A DNA stretch of 7,292 nt, taken from assembly GCA_027323595.1 (NCBI GenBank), contig DAHWBL010000484.1, positions 1 to 7,292 on the forward strand, written 5' to 3'. The translations under genes were made by a program, and so were the position numbers. Positions 1 through 7,095 of the stretch are shown piece after piece. Source of the DNA: Acetobacteraceae bacterium. Its GTDB lineage: Bacteria > Pseudomonadota > Alphaproteobacteria > Acetobacterales > Acetobacteraceae. The first letter of the stretch is position 1. Each line of letters opens with the position of its first letter. The notes beneath the pieces were generated by a model, which saw nothing but the letters and a program-made list of their open reading frames with translations, did no database searches and was not told where the DNA came from.

Positions 1-1992
1 GAAACGCCCGGCGCGCGCGCCTGCCCGCTTCAGCGCCGCGCGTGCCGGCGGCGGCATCGCCACCGGGGCGGCAAGCCCGCCCTGCTCGACGAGCTGGTGC
101 AGCAGCCCGCGCAGGGCGGGGTCGGCGCGCGCGGCCTCGCCGGCGGCGAACAGCGGCGCGAGTTCGGCGCGGATGTGGCGGTCGATGAAATCCTGCAGGC
201 GCGCGCGCACCCGCTCGCGCTCGGCGCCGTCCAGAAATTCGCTGGCCAGCGGCTGCACCGCGGGGCGCAGCAGCGTGTGGCCGGGCCGCAGCCGCCCCAC
301 CGGCGCGCCGTGCCACAACAACTCGCCGGCCTCGCTGAGCACGAAGGCGGCGTCGGTGTCGGCGGCGAGCGCGCCCACCCGGCGGCGCATCTCGCCAGCC
401 AGCGCGCGGCGCGCGGCGCGCAGCACCAGCCGGCGGGCATCGCCCTCGGATTGCGCGTCGGGGCGGAAGGCGAAGCCCTCGACATGGCCGACGGCGTGGC
501 CCTCCACGATCACCTCGCCGCCGGCGGTGACCGCCGACAGCAGCGCGGTGCTCTGCGCCGCATCCAGCCGGCGCATCAGCAGTGCCGAGCGGCGATCGAC
601 GAAGCGCGCGGTGAGGCGTTCGTGCAGCGCGTCGGAGACCAGCTCCTCGACGGCGCGGGCGCGGCCCTGCCAGTGGTGCGCGTCGGCCACCCAGTCGGCG
701 CGGGCAGCGATGTAGGACCACACGCGGATGCCGGCCAGACGTTGCATGAGCGTGTCGATGTCGCCGTCGGCGCGGGCGAGGCCGGTGATCTGTCCGGCGA
801 TCCAGTCATCGGGCACGCGCGCGCCGGCGGCCAGCAGCCCGAACAGGCGCGCGCACAGCCCGACATGGCTGTCATCGGCGAGCCGGCGGAAGTCCGGCAC
901 CTGGCAGACCTCCCACAGCAGGCGCACCTCGGCGCGGCGCGCGAGGCCCGATCGGATCGAGGAATCGCGTGACAGCGCAAGCAGAGTTGTCAGATCGGAG
1001 CTGTCGTTGCCGCGCGCCAGCCCAGGCTTGGGCGGGGGCGCCTGGAGGCTGTCGAGCAGCGTGTCGAGCGAGCTGAAATCGAGTGCGGCGTTGCGCCAGG
1101 CGAGCAACTCAATCGGCGGGAACTCATGATTTTCCACCGCCGCCACCTGTTCGGCGGTGAGCGGCGGGGCGCTGGCGGTGGTGCCGAAGCTGCCGTCGCG
1201 CAGGCCGCGTCCGGCGCGACCGGCGACCTGGGCGATCTCGGCGTGGCTTAGCCCGCGCGGGCGGTGGCCATCGAATTTCGCCAGGCCGGCGAAGGCGACA
1301 TGATCGACATCCATGTTCAGGCCCATGCCGATGGCGTCGGTGGCGACCAGGAAATCCACCTCCTTGTCCTGGTACAGCGCGACCTGCGCGTTGCGCGTGC
1401 GCGGCGACAGCCGGCCCATCACCACCGCGCAGCCGCCGCGCCGGCGGCGGATGGCCTCGGCAAGTGCGTAGACCTCGGCAGCGGAAAACGCGACGATGGC
1501 GCTGCGTGGCGGCAGGCGGACGAGCTTCGCCGCGCCCACGTGGCTGAGCTGGGACAGCCGCGGGCGGGTGTCGATCTCGACCTCGGGCACCAGCCGGCGG
1601 AGCAGCGGGGCGATGGTCGCCGCACCCAAAAACATGGTCTCGGACAGGCCGCGCGCGTGCAGCAGCCGGTCGGTGAACACATGCCCCCGATCGGGGTCCG
1701 CGCAGAGCTGGATCTCGTCCACCGCGACGAACTCGACGGCGCGGTCGAGCGGCATGGCCTCGACGGTGCAGGCGAAATAGCGTGCCCCCGGCGGCAGGAT
1801 TTTCTCCTCGCCGGTGATCAGCCCGACCAGGGCCGCGCCCTTCAGCGCCACCAGCCGGTCGTAGTTCTCGCGCGCCAGCAGGCGCAACGGAAAGCCGATG
1901 ACGCCGGAGTGGTGCGCGGCCAGACGCTCCATCGCGAGGTGGGTCTTGCCGGTGTTGGTGGGGCCGAGCACGGCGCGCACGCGCCCGCCCAT
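1..1992 (-). CDS. SUV3-like DExH-box RNA helicase (3' end outside window)
   Basis: This is an open frame of 664 codons with no stop before the left edge, so the C-terminus is missing. The product resembles the mitochondrial degradosome helicase SUV3 and its alphaproteobacterial homologues, ATP-dependent cytoplasmic RNA helicases of superfamily 2. Visible motifs are Walker A GPTNTGKT (residues 10-17), Walker B DEIQ (92-95, the SUV3 variant of DExH), motif V TDAIGMGLN (218-226) and motif VI QVAGRAGR (255-262). Beyond the helicase core are WEVCQVPDF (from 360), DGDIDTLM (409-416) and FVDRR (464-468), which I recall from the conserved C-terminal half of the alphaproteobacterial proteins. The start is uncertain. 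ATG at 1992 puts the Walker A at the usual distance and has a weak CGGA upstream. In-frame ATGs at 2043 (+17 residues) and 2127 (+45 residues) are also open, but the added stretch is rich in Pro/Ala with poor third-position GC bias. The gene is transcribed divergently from the aminopeptidase. The family call is firm; the physiological RNA targets are unknown. Confidence 0.92.
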   Translation of the reverse strand, partial: MGGRVRAVLGPTNTGKTHLAMERLAAHHSGVIGFPLRLLARENYDRLVALKGAALVGLITGEEKILPPGARYFACTVEAMPLDRAVEFVAVDEIQLCADPDRGHVFTDRLLHARGLSETMFLGAATIAPLLRRLVPEVEIDTRPRLSQLSHVGAAKLVRLPPRSAIVAFSAAEVYALAEAIRRRRGGCAVVMGRLSPRTRNAQVALYQDKEVDFLVATDAIGMGLNMDVDHVAFAGLAKFDGHRPRGLSHAEIAQVAGRAGRGLRDGSFGTTASAPPLTAEQVAAVENHEFPPIELLAWRNAALDFSSLDTLLDSLQAPPPKPGLARGNDSSDLTTLLALSRDSSIRSGLARRAEVRLLWEVCQVPDFRRLADDSHVGLCARLFGLLAAGARVPDDWIAGQITGLARADGDIDTLMQRLAGIRVWSYIAARADWVADAHHWQGRARAVEELVSDALHERLTARFVDRRSALLMRRLDAAQSTALLSAVTAGGEVIVEGHAVGHVEGFAFRPDAQSEGDARRLVLRAARRALAGEMRRRVGALAADTDAAFVLSEAGELLWHGAPVGRLRPGHTLLRPAVQPLASEFLDGAERERVRARLQDFIDRHIRAELAPLFAAGEAARADPALRGLLHQLVEQGGLAAPVAMPPPARAALKRAGARAGRF

Positions 1993-2226
1993 GATCGATG
2001 GTCCGTTGGGCGTCCGTCCGGCGCGGGCAGGCGATGCGGCCATGGCGGAAGGATGGGGGGTGCGTGGCCGCGCCGCAAGGCCCGCGGGGGGATGTGCGGG
2101 CGCCTCGCGCGCAGGTTGCACAACCATGGCGCGAACCCGGCGCGCGGCGATGTCGCCGCAGCGTCGGTGCGGGCGCGGCGGGATGCATTGTGTGACGAAT
2201 CTGTGCAATTTTCCGAAGCGGAATGG

Positions 2227-2256
2227 TTGCGAAGCGATGCAAATACTGCCTTAGTC
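2227..2256 (+). promoter_or_regulatory. Possible sigma-70-like promoter for the aminopeptidase
   Basis: TTGCGA at 2227-2232 is followed after 18 bp by TTAGTC at 2251-2256. The -10 match is poor. An alternative -10 is AATACT (2242-2247), which lacks a good -35. The location, 35-65 bp before the start in an AT-rich stretch, is the main support. Confidence 0.2.
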
Positions 2257-2273
2257 TGGCGCCACACATTCGT

Positions 2274-2291
2274 ATGAGTTCGGATACGTAA
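2274..2291 (+). CDS. Possible 5-codon leader minigene before the aminopeptidase
   Basis: ATG at 2274 opens a five-codon frame (MSSDT) closed by TAA at 2289-2291. The next three bases are the TTG used here as the aminopeptidase start, in the same frame. It could be a leader peptide with translational coupling, the remnant of an N-terminus cut by a nonsense change, or chance. No convincing Shine-Dalgarno sequence precedes it. The inverted repeat 2271-2288 overlaps the whole minigene. Confidence 0.2.
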   Translation: MSSDT

Positions 2292-3689
2292 TTGCGCCAA
2301 ATTGAATGTCTCGTTGATGGTCCAGCGACGATCGAGCCGCGGGTGATCCATGCGGTGACGCCGGACGGGTTGGCGGGCGCGCGCGCGCGGCTGGACCCGG
2401 TGGCGGCGTCGTGGCTGGACGACTGCGGATTTGTCGCCGCCGCCGGCGAGGTGGTGCTGCTGCCAGGCGCGACGGGGGGGACGCAGGCCTGGGTCGGGGC
2501 TGGCCCGGTGGGGGATCCATATTGTTTCGCTGCCCTGGCCGATCGGCTGCCCGCGGGGAGCCTGTGGCGGCTCGCCCCCGAGCTGGTGGGCCGGCAGCGC
2601 GATGACGCGGTGCTCGGGTTTTGCCTGGGCGCCTATCGGTTCGAGCATTTCAGGCCGGCGAAGCGCGCGCCGGCGCGGCTGCTGCGGCCGGCGGGAATTG
2701 ATGCCGGGGTCGAATCGATCGCCCAGGCGGTGTGGCTGGCGCGCGACCTTATCAACCTGCCGGCGAACGAGCTTGGCCCCGCCGAGCTTGCCGCCGCCGT
2801 GGTTGCGCTGGCCGAAGCCGATGGCGCGACCGCCACGATCATCGAGGGCGCGGCGCTGGCGGCGGCCTATCCCACCATCGCCGCGGTCGGCGCGGGGGCG
2901 GGCCGGCCGCCGGTGGTCGCGGGCCTGGATTGGCATTGTCCGGGCGCGCCGGCGGATGCGCCGTTGATCGCGCTGTGCGGCAAGGGGGTGGTGTTCGACA
3001 CCGGCGGCAACGACATCAAGCCCGCCGGGGCGATGCTGCGGATGAAAAAGGACATGGCTGGCGCTGCGATTTTGCTCGGCGTGGCGCATGTGGTGATGCG
3101 CCTGCGCCTGCCGGTGCGGCTGGTGCTGCGGGTGGGCTGTGTGGAAAATTCCGTTTCGGGATCGGCGATGCGCCCGCTCGATGTGGTGCGCACGCGCTCG
3201 GGCCGCAGTGTCGAGATCGGCAACACCGATGCCGAGGGGCGGCTGGTGCTGTGCGATCTGCTCGACGAGGTCTGCGCGCGCGACCCCGCGCTGGTGATCG
3301 ACGCGGCGACGCTGACCGGGGCGGCGCGGGTCGCGCTGGGGCCCGACTTGCCCGCGCTGTTCTGCAACGATGAGGACTGGTCCGCCCGGCTGCTGGCCGC
3401 CGGCGGCGCGGTGGCCGATCCGCTGTGGCGGATGCCGTTGTGGCAACAATATGATTCGTGGCTCGACAGCCCGGTCGCCGACATGAACAATGTGTCATCG
3501 AAACCATTCGGCGGTGCAATCGTTGCGGCTTTGTTCCTGAACCGCTTTGTTCCCGCCGGCATCGCCTGGGCGCATCTGGATGTTTTCGGCTGGAACGAGG
3601 CCACCCGTCCGGGGCGGCCCGAGGGCGGCGAGGCGCAGGCGCTGCGCTGCGTCGCCGCGGCGCTGGCCACGCGGTTCGGCCCTGCATGA
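2292..3689 (+). CDS. M17 family leucyl aminopeptidase
   Basis: The 465-residue product is a dinuclear-metal cytosolic aminopeptidase of family M17 (PepA/leucyl aminopeptidase), which removes N-terminal residues from peptides. The C-terminal catalytic domain starts near residue 150 and carries Lys231, Asp236, Lys243, Asp254, Asp313, Glu315 and Arg317. Their mutual spacing matches the E. coli PepA metal and catalytic residues exactly, and the signature NTDAEGRL is at 311-318. The N-terminal ~140 residues form the divergent non-catalytic domain. The metal loop reads FDTGGNDIKP; Asn240 sits where family members usually have a hydrophobic residue. The start is TTG at 2292, chosen because an in-frame TAA lies directly upstream and homologues begin close to this point. 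GTG at 2343 is the alternative. No strong ribosome binding site is seen. The 190-bp gap to the next gene makes a shared operon possible but not compelling. No signal peptide is present. Confidence 0.93.
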   Translation: MRQIECLVDGPATIEPRVIHAVTPDGLAGARARLDPVAASWLDDCGFVAAAGEVVLLPGATGGTQAWVGAGPVGDPYCFAALADRLPAGSLWRLAPELVGRQRDDAVLGFCLGAYRFEHFRPAKRAPARLLRPAGIDAGVESIAQAVWLARDLINLPANELGPAELAAAVVALAEADGATATIIEGAALAAAYPTIAAVGAGAGRPPVVAGLDWHCPGAPADAPLIALCGKGVVFDTGGNDIKPAGAMLRMKKDMAGAAILLGVAHVVMRLRLPVRLVLRVGCVENSVSGSAMRPLDVVRTRSGRSVEIGNTDAEGRLVLCDLLDEVCARDPALVIDAATLTGAARVALGPDLPALFCNDEDWSARLLAAGGAVADPLWRMPLWQQYDSWLDSPVADMNNVSSKPFGGAIVAALFLNRFVPAGIAWAHLDVFGWNEATRPGRPEGGEAQALRCVAAALATRFGPA

Positions 3690-3879
3690 TGAACGGCCCG
3701 CTCACGCAAAAGAGAAGATCAATGCGATTCCGTCTGCGTTATCTACTGGAAATGAGCGTCAGCAGAACAAATCTAGGGGGCAGTGTCCCGACGCCAACGG
3801 CGGGCGCCGATGCCTTCGCACGGTTGCCTCCAGGATAGCTGTGATCGCCAGAACCGCCGGCTCACGAAAGGAAAATTCA
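3690..3879. other. Non-coding gap between aminopeptidase and MarR gene
   Basis: This 190-bp stretch has lower GC and more irregular composition than the genes around it. Frames reading through it are extensions of out-of-frame reading of the aminopeptidase. A small CGCC-AAC-GGCG hairpin lies near 3792-3803, too weak to call a terminator. A promoter for the downstream regulator probably lies here, but no box is convincing. Confidence 0.5.
3866..3872 (+). promoter_or_regulatory. Ribosome binding site of the MarR gene
   Basis: GAAAGGA lies 7 bases before ATG 3880. It decides the start, because the frame stays open upstream into the aminopeptidase gene. Confidence 0.7.
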
Positions 3880-4248
3880 ATGGCCACACCACCCAACCCA
3901 GCCACGGACGCACTGCTTGGGGTGCTCCGCGAGACCACCGTCGCGCTGGTTCGTCGCGACGGACCGGATCTGTCGGCGCGCCAGCTTGGCGTGTTTCTGA
4001 CCTGCTATCTGAACGAGGGCGCGCACACGGTGCGCGGGCTTGCCGCCGATCTCAACGTGTCGAAGCCCGCCATCACCCGCGCGCTCGACCGGCTCGGCGA
4101 GCTCGATCTGGCCCGCCGCAAGGTGGACCCGATGGACCGCCGTTCGGTGCTGGTGCAGCGCACGCTGAAGGGCTCGGCGTTCCTGCGTGATCTGCGCGCG
4201 ATCCTGACCGAGGCGTCGGGCGGCAAGCCGGCGCGCGGACGCGGCTGA
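3880..4248 (+). CDS. MarR-family winged-helix transcriptional regulator
   Basis: The 122-residue product has a MarR winged helix-turn-helix core: LSARQLGVFLTCYL (31-44), the first HTH helix VRGLAADLNV (51-60), recognition helix SKPAITRALDRL (61-72) and the wing with DPMDRRSVLVQRTLKG (83-98). This is shorter than the usual ~140-150 residues: the N-terminal segment is brief and the C-terminal helix (99-112) is followed by a basic Gly/Ala tail, so the dimerisation region is reduced. It presumably binds DNA as a dimer; the ligand and targets are unknown. The frame is open upstream, but the ribosome binding site at 3866-3872 fixes the start. It lies downstream of the aminopeptidase on the same strand and converges on the dehydrogenase gene. 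A general HTH/plasmid-type MarR-like protein is the only real alternative. Confidence 0.85.
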   Translation: MATPPNPATDALLGVLRETTVALVRRDGPDLSARQLGVFLTCYLNEGAHTVRGLAADLNVSKPAITRALDRLGELDLARRKVDPMDRRSVLVQRTLKGSAFLRDLRAILTEASGGKPARGRG

Positions 4249-4256
4249 TACACCGA

Positions 4257-4286
4257 TCGGCCGACCAGGTTCGTCTGGTCGGCCGA
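4257..4286. terminator. Bidirectional terminator-like hairpin
   Basis: A perfect 12-bp stem (TCGGCCGACCAG and its complement) closes a 6-base loop GTTCGT. It sits 8 bp after the MarR stop and 8 bp before the dehydrogenase stop of the converging gene, the expected place for a shared terminator. There is no T-run on either side, which is common in GC-rich genomes, so termination efficiency is uncertain. Confidence 0.75.
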
Positions 4287-4294
4287 GGCGTGGC

Positions 4295-5266
4295 TCAGCG
4301 CGCGGCGGCGCCGCGCTGCTCGACGTGGGTCATCGCCGCCGGGTCATGCGCAACCCAGGCGCGATAATTGTCGATGAACTGCACCACCGCGGCTTCGGTA
4401 TATTCGTCGTAATAGCCGGCGACGTGCGGCGTGACGATGGTGTTCGGCGTCGACCATAGCGGGCTGTCGGGCGGCAGCGGCTCGTTGACGAAGGTGTCGA
4501 GTGCCGCGCCGCCGATGCGCCGCTCGGTCAGCGCCTCGATCAGCGCGGGTTCATCCACCACCTGGCCGCGCGCCAGATTGACCACGAAGGCGGTGGGTTT
4601 CATCGCCGCCAGCACCTCGCGGTTGACGATGCCGGTGGTCTGTGGTGTCGCCGGGATCAGCAGAAACAGGAAATCGAGCAGCGGTGCGGTGGCGACCAGC
4701 GCGTCGCGCGCGACCATGCGGTCAAAGCCGGGGATCGGGCGGGTGGTGCGGGTGAAGCCGATCACGTGCATGCCGAGCGCCTTGCACAGGGGCGCGAAGG
4801 TCTCGGCGATGGCGCCCACGCCCAGGATGCCGATGGTCTTGCCGCGCAGCAACTGCGCGGGCCGGCGATCCGACCAGTCGCGGCGGGTCTGGGCGAGCAC
4901 GCTGCGCGGAAAATCCCTGGCCAGGGCGAGCATCAGCATCAGCCCCATCTCGCCCAGGGTCTGCCCGTGGATGCCGCGCGTGGCGGTGACGGTGACATCG
5001 GCGCGCAGGCCGGGCTGGTCGACGATGCCGTCGAGCCCGGTGCCCATGGCGGCGACCCATTGCAGGCGCGGCGCGGTGACCAGGATGTCGCGCTGGCGGA
5101 TCTGGGCGCCGAACGCGAACAGGATGTCGGCGTCGGGAATTTTCGCCGCGCAGTCCTCGAAGTTTCGCGCGATGGTGATCGACAGCTGCGGCAGTGCGGC
5201 GCCGAGGAGGCGCGCATAGTCATCGACCTGCGGGCCGTCGAAGAAAATCAGCAGATTGTGGCTCAT
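4295..5266 (-). CDS. D-2-hydroxyacid dehydrogenase (GhrA-like)
   Basis: The 323-residue cytoplasmic enzyme belongs to the D-isomer-specific 2-hydroxyacid dehydrogenases, which reduce 2-oxo acids such as glyoxylate or hydroxypyruvate with NAD(P)H. The Rossmann nucleotide loop is GVGAIA at 149-154, with Ala154 in place of the usual third glycine of GxGxxG. The second strand ends in GFTRTT (170-175) with no acidic residue, which suggests NADP(H) and recalls the WSRS of GhrA. Catalytic residues are Arg233 (in NLARG), Glu262 (in NEP) and His281 (in TPHVAG); the Arg-Glu and Glu-His spacings (29 and 19) fit the GhrA branch as I remember it. The start at 5266 has a strong GAGGGAG 5 bases upstream. 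It is the second gene of a two-gene operon, 21 bp after the ThDP enzyme stop, and ends at the shared hairpin. The true substrate is unknown; a link to the 2-oxo acid handled by the upstream enzyme is inference. Confidence 0.92.
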   Translation of the reverse strand: MSHNLLIFFDGPQVDDYARLLGAALPQLSITIARNFEDCAAKIPDADILFAFGAQIRQRDILVTAPRLQWVAAMGTGLDGIVDQPGLRADVTVTATRGIHGQTLGEMGLMLMLALARDFPRSVLAQTRRDWSDRRPAQLLRGKTIGILGVGAIAETFAPLCKALGMHVIGFTRTTRPIPGFDRMVARDALVATAPLLDFLFLLIPATPQTTGIVNREVLAAMKPTAFVVNLARGQVVDEPALIEALTERRIGGAALDTFVNEPLPPDSPLWSTPNTIVTPHVAGYYDEYTEAAVVQFIDNYRAWVAHDPAAMTHVEQRGAAAR

Positions 5267-5271
5267 GGTTT

Positions 5272-5278
5272 CTCCCTC
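5272..5278 (-). promoter_or_regulatory. Ribosome binding site of the dehydrogenase
   Basis: GAGGGAG, read on the minus strand, lies 5 bases before ATG 5266 inside the 21-bp gap between the two operon genes. It supports independent re-initiation rather than stop/start overlap. Confidence 0.75.
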
Positions 5279-5287
5279 GCGGCGCGC

Positions 5288-7069
5288 TCAGCGGCCGACC
5301 AGTGCCGCGTTCATCGCCGGGGTGTAGCCGGTGGCGATGCGCACATCCACCACCACCACATGGCCCTCGCGCAGGGCGGCGATCGCCTGGTGCAGAACCG
5401 GCAGCAATTCCTCGCCCTTTTCCACCGGCCCGAACCCGACCGCGCCCTGCGCGCCGGCGAGCGCGGCGAGGTCGATCCCCGGATCGGCGACGCGCTGGCC
5501 GATCCATTTGTTCTCGACGGGGCGGTTGCGCATGCGCGCCATCCGTTCCTGATGCACCTCGTCATTGTAGAAGGACTGGTTGTTGGCGACGACGATGAGC
5601 AGCGGGATCTGGTAGTGCACCGCGGTCCAGATGGCGCCGTTGCCCATCATGAAATCACCATCGCCGCACACCGCGATCGGCAGCCGACCGGTGCCGCGCA
5701 GCGCCAGCGCCGCGCCGACCGAGGTGCCGGGGCCCGCGCCGATGCCGCCGCCGCCATCGCCGCCGAGATAATCGAGCGGCCCGCGCACCGGCCAGGTGGC
5801 GGCGTTCCAGGACAGCGACACATGCAGCAGCGAGATCGGCTGTTCGCCCGCCGCGGTCTGGATGGCGCGCGAGACGTCGTCGATATGGATCATGCCGGTG
5901 GGCGGGCTGTAGGTGAGCGCGCGCGGGGTGGTGAGGTAGTCGCGGGCGGGGGGATGGTCGTCGAGCGCGCGCAGCAATTCGCTCACCGTCAGGTCCGACT
6001 GGGCCTGGATCAGCAGGTCCGCCGGCGGCAGGGCGTGGTGGTCCATGCTCCAGCCGTTATGCAGGATGTGGTCGAGCGAGACCTGGATCACCCGGCCGGG
6101 GGGAGCGCCTCCGCAGGCGGCGTGCAGGGTGCCGCCGAGGTCCACCCAATCGAGGCTGAGGATCACGTCCGCCTCGCGGATCGCGGCCGCGACATCCTTG
6201 TCGGCGAAGCTGCCGGGCACGCCCAGATGCAGTTCGTGCTCGGTGGGGAAGGCGCTGCCGACCTTGATGTCGGTGGCGACGCGCGCGCCCAGCGTTTCGG
6301 CGAGGCGCACGCGGGCCGCCCAGTCGTTGGGGTCGCGGCTGACCCGGCCCATCAGGATCAGCGGCTGTTTGGCGGCGAGCAGCCAGCCGAGCGCGGTGGC
6401 GACATCGACCGCGGCAGGGGCGGCGCGCACGGCGGGCATGTAGCGCGCGACATCGAGCGCGGGCAGCGGCTCGGCGAGGGCGGCTTCCTGCAGGCCGGCG
6501 TCGAGATTGACATAGACCGGGCCACAGGGCGCGGTGCGGGCGAGCCAGTTCGCGCGCAGCAGCGATTCGCGCGCGGCCGCGGGGCTGGCCGGCTGGTCGT
6601 CCCATTTGGTGTAGTTGCGGATCAGCGCGCCCTGGTCCGCGGCGGTGTGGATCCAGTCGATCCAGGGGCGGCGTTTGGCGGCGTCCACCGGGCCGGTGGC
6701 GCCCAGGATCACCACCGGAACCCGGTCGCACCAGGCGTTGAAGATGGCCATGGTGGCGTGCATCAGCCCGACATTGGAATGCACCGCGACCGCGAGCGGG
6801 GTGCCGGTGACCTTGGCCCAGCCATGCGCCAGCGCGACGGCGTGTTCCTCATGCAGGCACAGCAGCATCTGCGGATTCTCGTTGCCGAGATGGTTGACGA
6901 TGCTGTCATGCAGGCCGCGATAGCTGGCGCCGGGGTTGAGCGCGAGATAGGGCACGCCGATCGCGCGCAGCGCCTCGGCGATGGCGTCCGAGCCGAAGCG
7001 CGCCGGCTCGGCGAGCAGCGATGCCGGGCGTTCGAGCCGTGCGATCGGATCCGGATTTTGTTCGTCCAT
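5288..7069 (-). CDS. ThDP-dependent enzyme of the acetolactate synthase/decarboxylase family
   Basis: The 593-residue product has the three-domain layout of thiamine-diphosphate enzymes related to acetolactate synthase and benzoylformate decarboxylase. The N-terminal pyrimidine-binding domain (about 25-190) carries the catalytic glutamate Glu74 in HEEHAVALAHGWAKVTG. A central domain spans about 215-370. The C-terminal diphosphate domain (about 395-580) carries the metal/ThDP motif: GDG at 469-471 through NN at 496-497. A glycine-rich stretch precedes it (GGDGGGGIGAGPG, 436-448). NPGASYRGLH (45-54) and TKWDD (154-158) recall a clade annotated only as 'thiamine pyrophosphate-requiring protein'. 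It probably forms or breaks C-C bonds next to a 2-oxo acid carbonyl. A housekeeping acetolactate synthase is unlikely: no small subunit gene follows, and a 2-hydroxyacid dehydrogenase does. The start at 7069 is supported by AAGGGGA 6 bases upstream. First gene of the operon. Confidence 0.9.
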   Translation of the reverse strand: MDEQNPDPIARLERPASLLAEPARFGSDAIAEALRAIGVPYLALNPGASYRGLHDSIVNHLGNENPQMLLCLHEEHAVALAHGWAKVTGTPLAVAVHSNVGLMHATMAIFNAWCDRVPVVILGATGPVDAAKRRPWIDWIHTAADQGALIRNYTKWDDQPASPAAARESLLRANWLARTAPCGPVYVNLDAGLQEAALAEPLPALDVARYMPAVRAAPAAVDVATALGWLLAAKQPLILMGRVSRDPNDWAARVRLAETLGARVATDIKVGSAFPTEHELHLGVPGSFADKDVAAAIREADVILSLDWVDLGGTLHAACGGAPPGRVIQVSLDHILHNGWSMDHHALPPADLLIQAQSDLTVSELLRALDDHPPARDYLTTPRALTYSPPTGMIHIDDVSRAIQTAAGEQPISLLHVSLSWNAATWPVRGPLDYLGGDGGGGIGAGPGTSVGAALALRGTGRLPIAVCGDGDFMMGNGAIWTAVHYQIPLLIVVANNQSFYNDEVHQERMARMRNRPVENKWIGQRVADPGIDLAALAGAQGAVGFGPVEKGEELLPVLHQAIAALREGHVVVVDVRIATGYTPAMNAALVGR

Positions 7070-7075
7070 GGTGCG

Positions 7076-7082
7076 TCCCCTT
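7076..7082 (-). promoter_or_regulatory. Ribosome binding site of the ThDP enzyme
   Basis: AAGGGGA, read on the minus strand, lies 6 bases before ATG 7069. It sits just 13 bp from the edge of the large hairpin. Confidence 0.75.
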
Positions 7083-7095
7083 GGTTTGACCCTAG

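Larger units (their letters stand above)
1993..2291. other. Divergent intergenic region, helicase / aminopeptidase
   Basis: About 300 bp separates the start codons of two divergent genes, so it should hold promoters for both. The part at 2185-2291 is clearly more AT-rich than the flanking genes. It contains a direct repeat CGAAGCG (2214-2220 and 2230-2236, 16 bp apart), two TGCAA motifs (TGCAATTTT near 2204 and TGCAAATAC near 2238), and a short inverted repeat CGTAT-N8-ATACG (2271-2288). The segment 1993-2127 could be the N-terminal coding extension of the helicase if an upstream ATG is used. No tRNA or recognisable small RNA is visible. Confidence 0.6.

Noticed and set aside
97..972. Open plus-strand frame of 291 codons
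   Set aside because: It lies antisense to the C-terminal half of the SUV3-like helicase, whose conserved motifs are clear; low-complexity shadow composition.
1124..2269. Minus-strand frame of 381 codons starting in the divergent intergenic region
   Set aside because: It is out of frame with the helicase; it is Arg/Pro-rich and has no recognisable motif. The helicase frame carries Walker A, DEIQ and QVAGRAGR over the same bases.
1842..3449. Minus-strand frame of 535 codons
   Set aside because: It is antisense to the M17 aminopeptidase, with shadow-like Arg/Gln/His-rich composition.
3458..3838. Plus-strand frame of 126 codons over the aminopeptidase end and the gap
   Set aside because: Most of it is an out-of-frame reading of the aminopeptidase; no ribosome binding site or domain.
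3547..3879. Upstream extension of the MarR frame
   Set aside because: It overlaps the end of the aminopeptidase in another frame, and the GAAAGGA ribosome binding site places the start at 3880.
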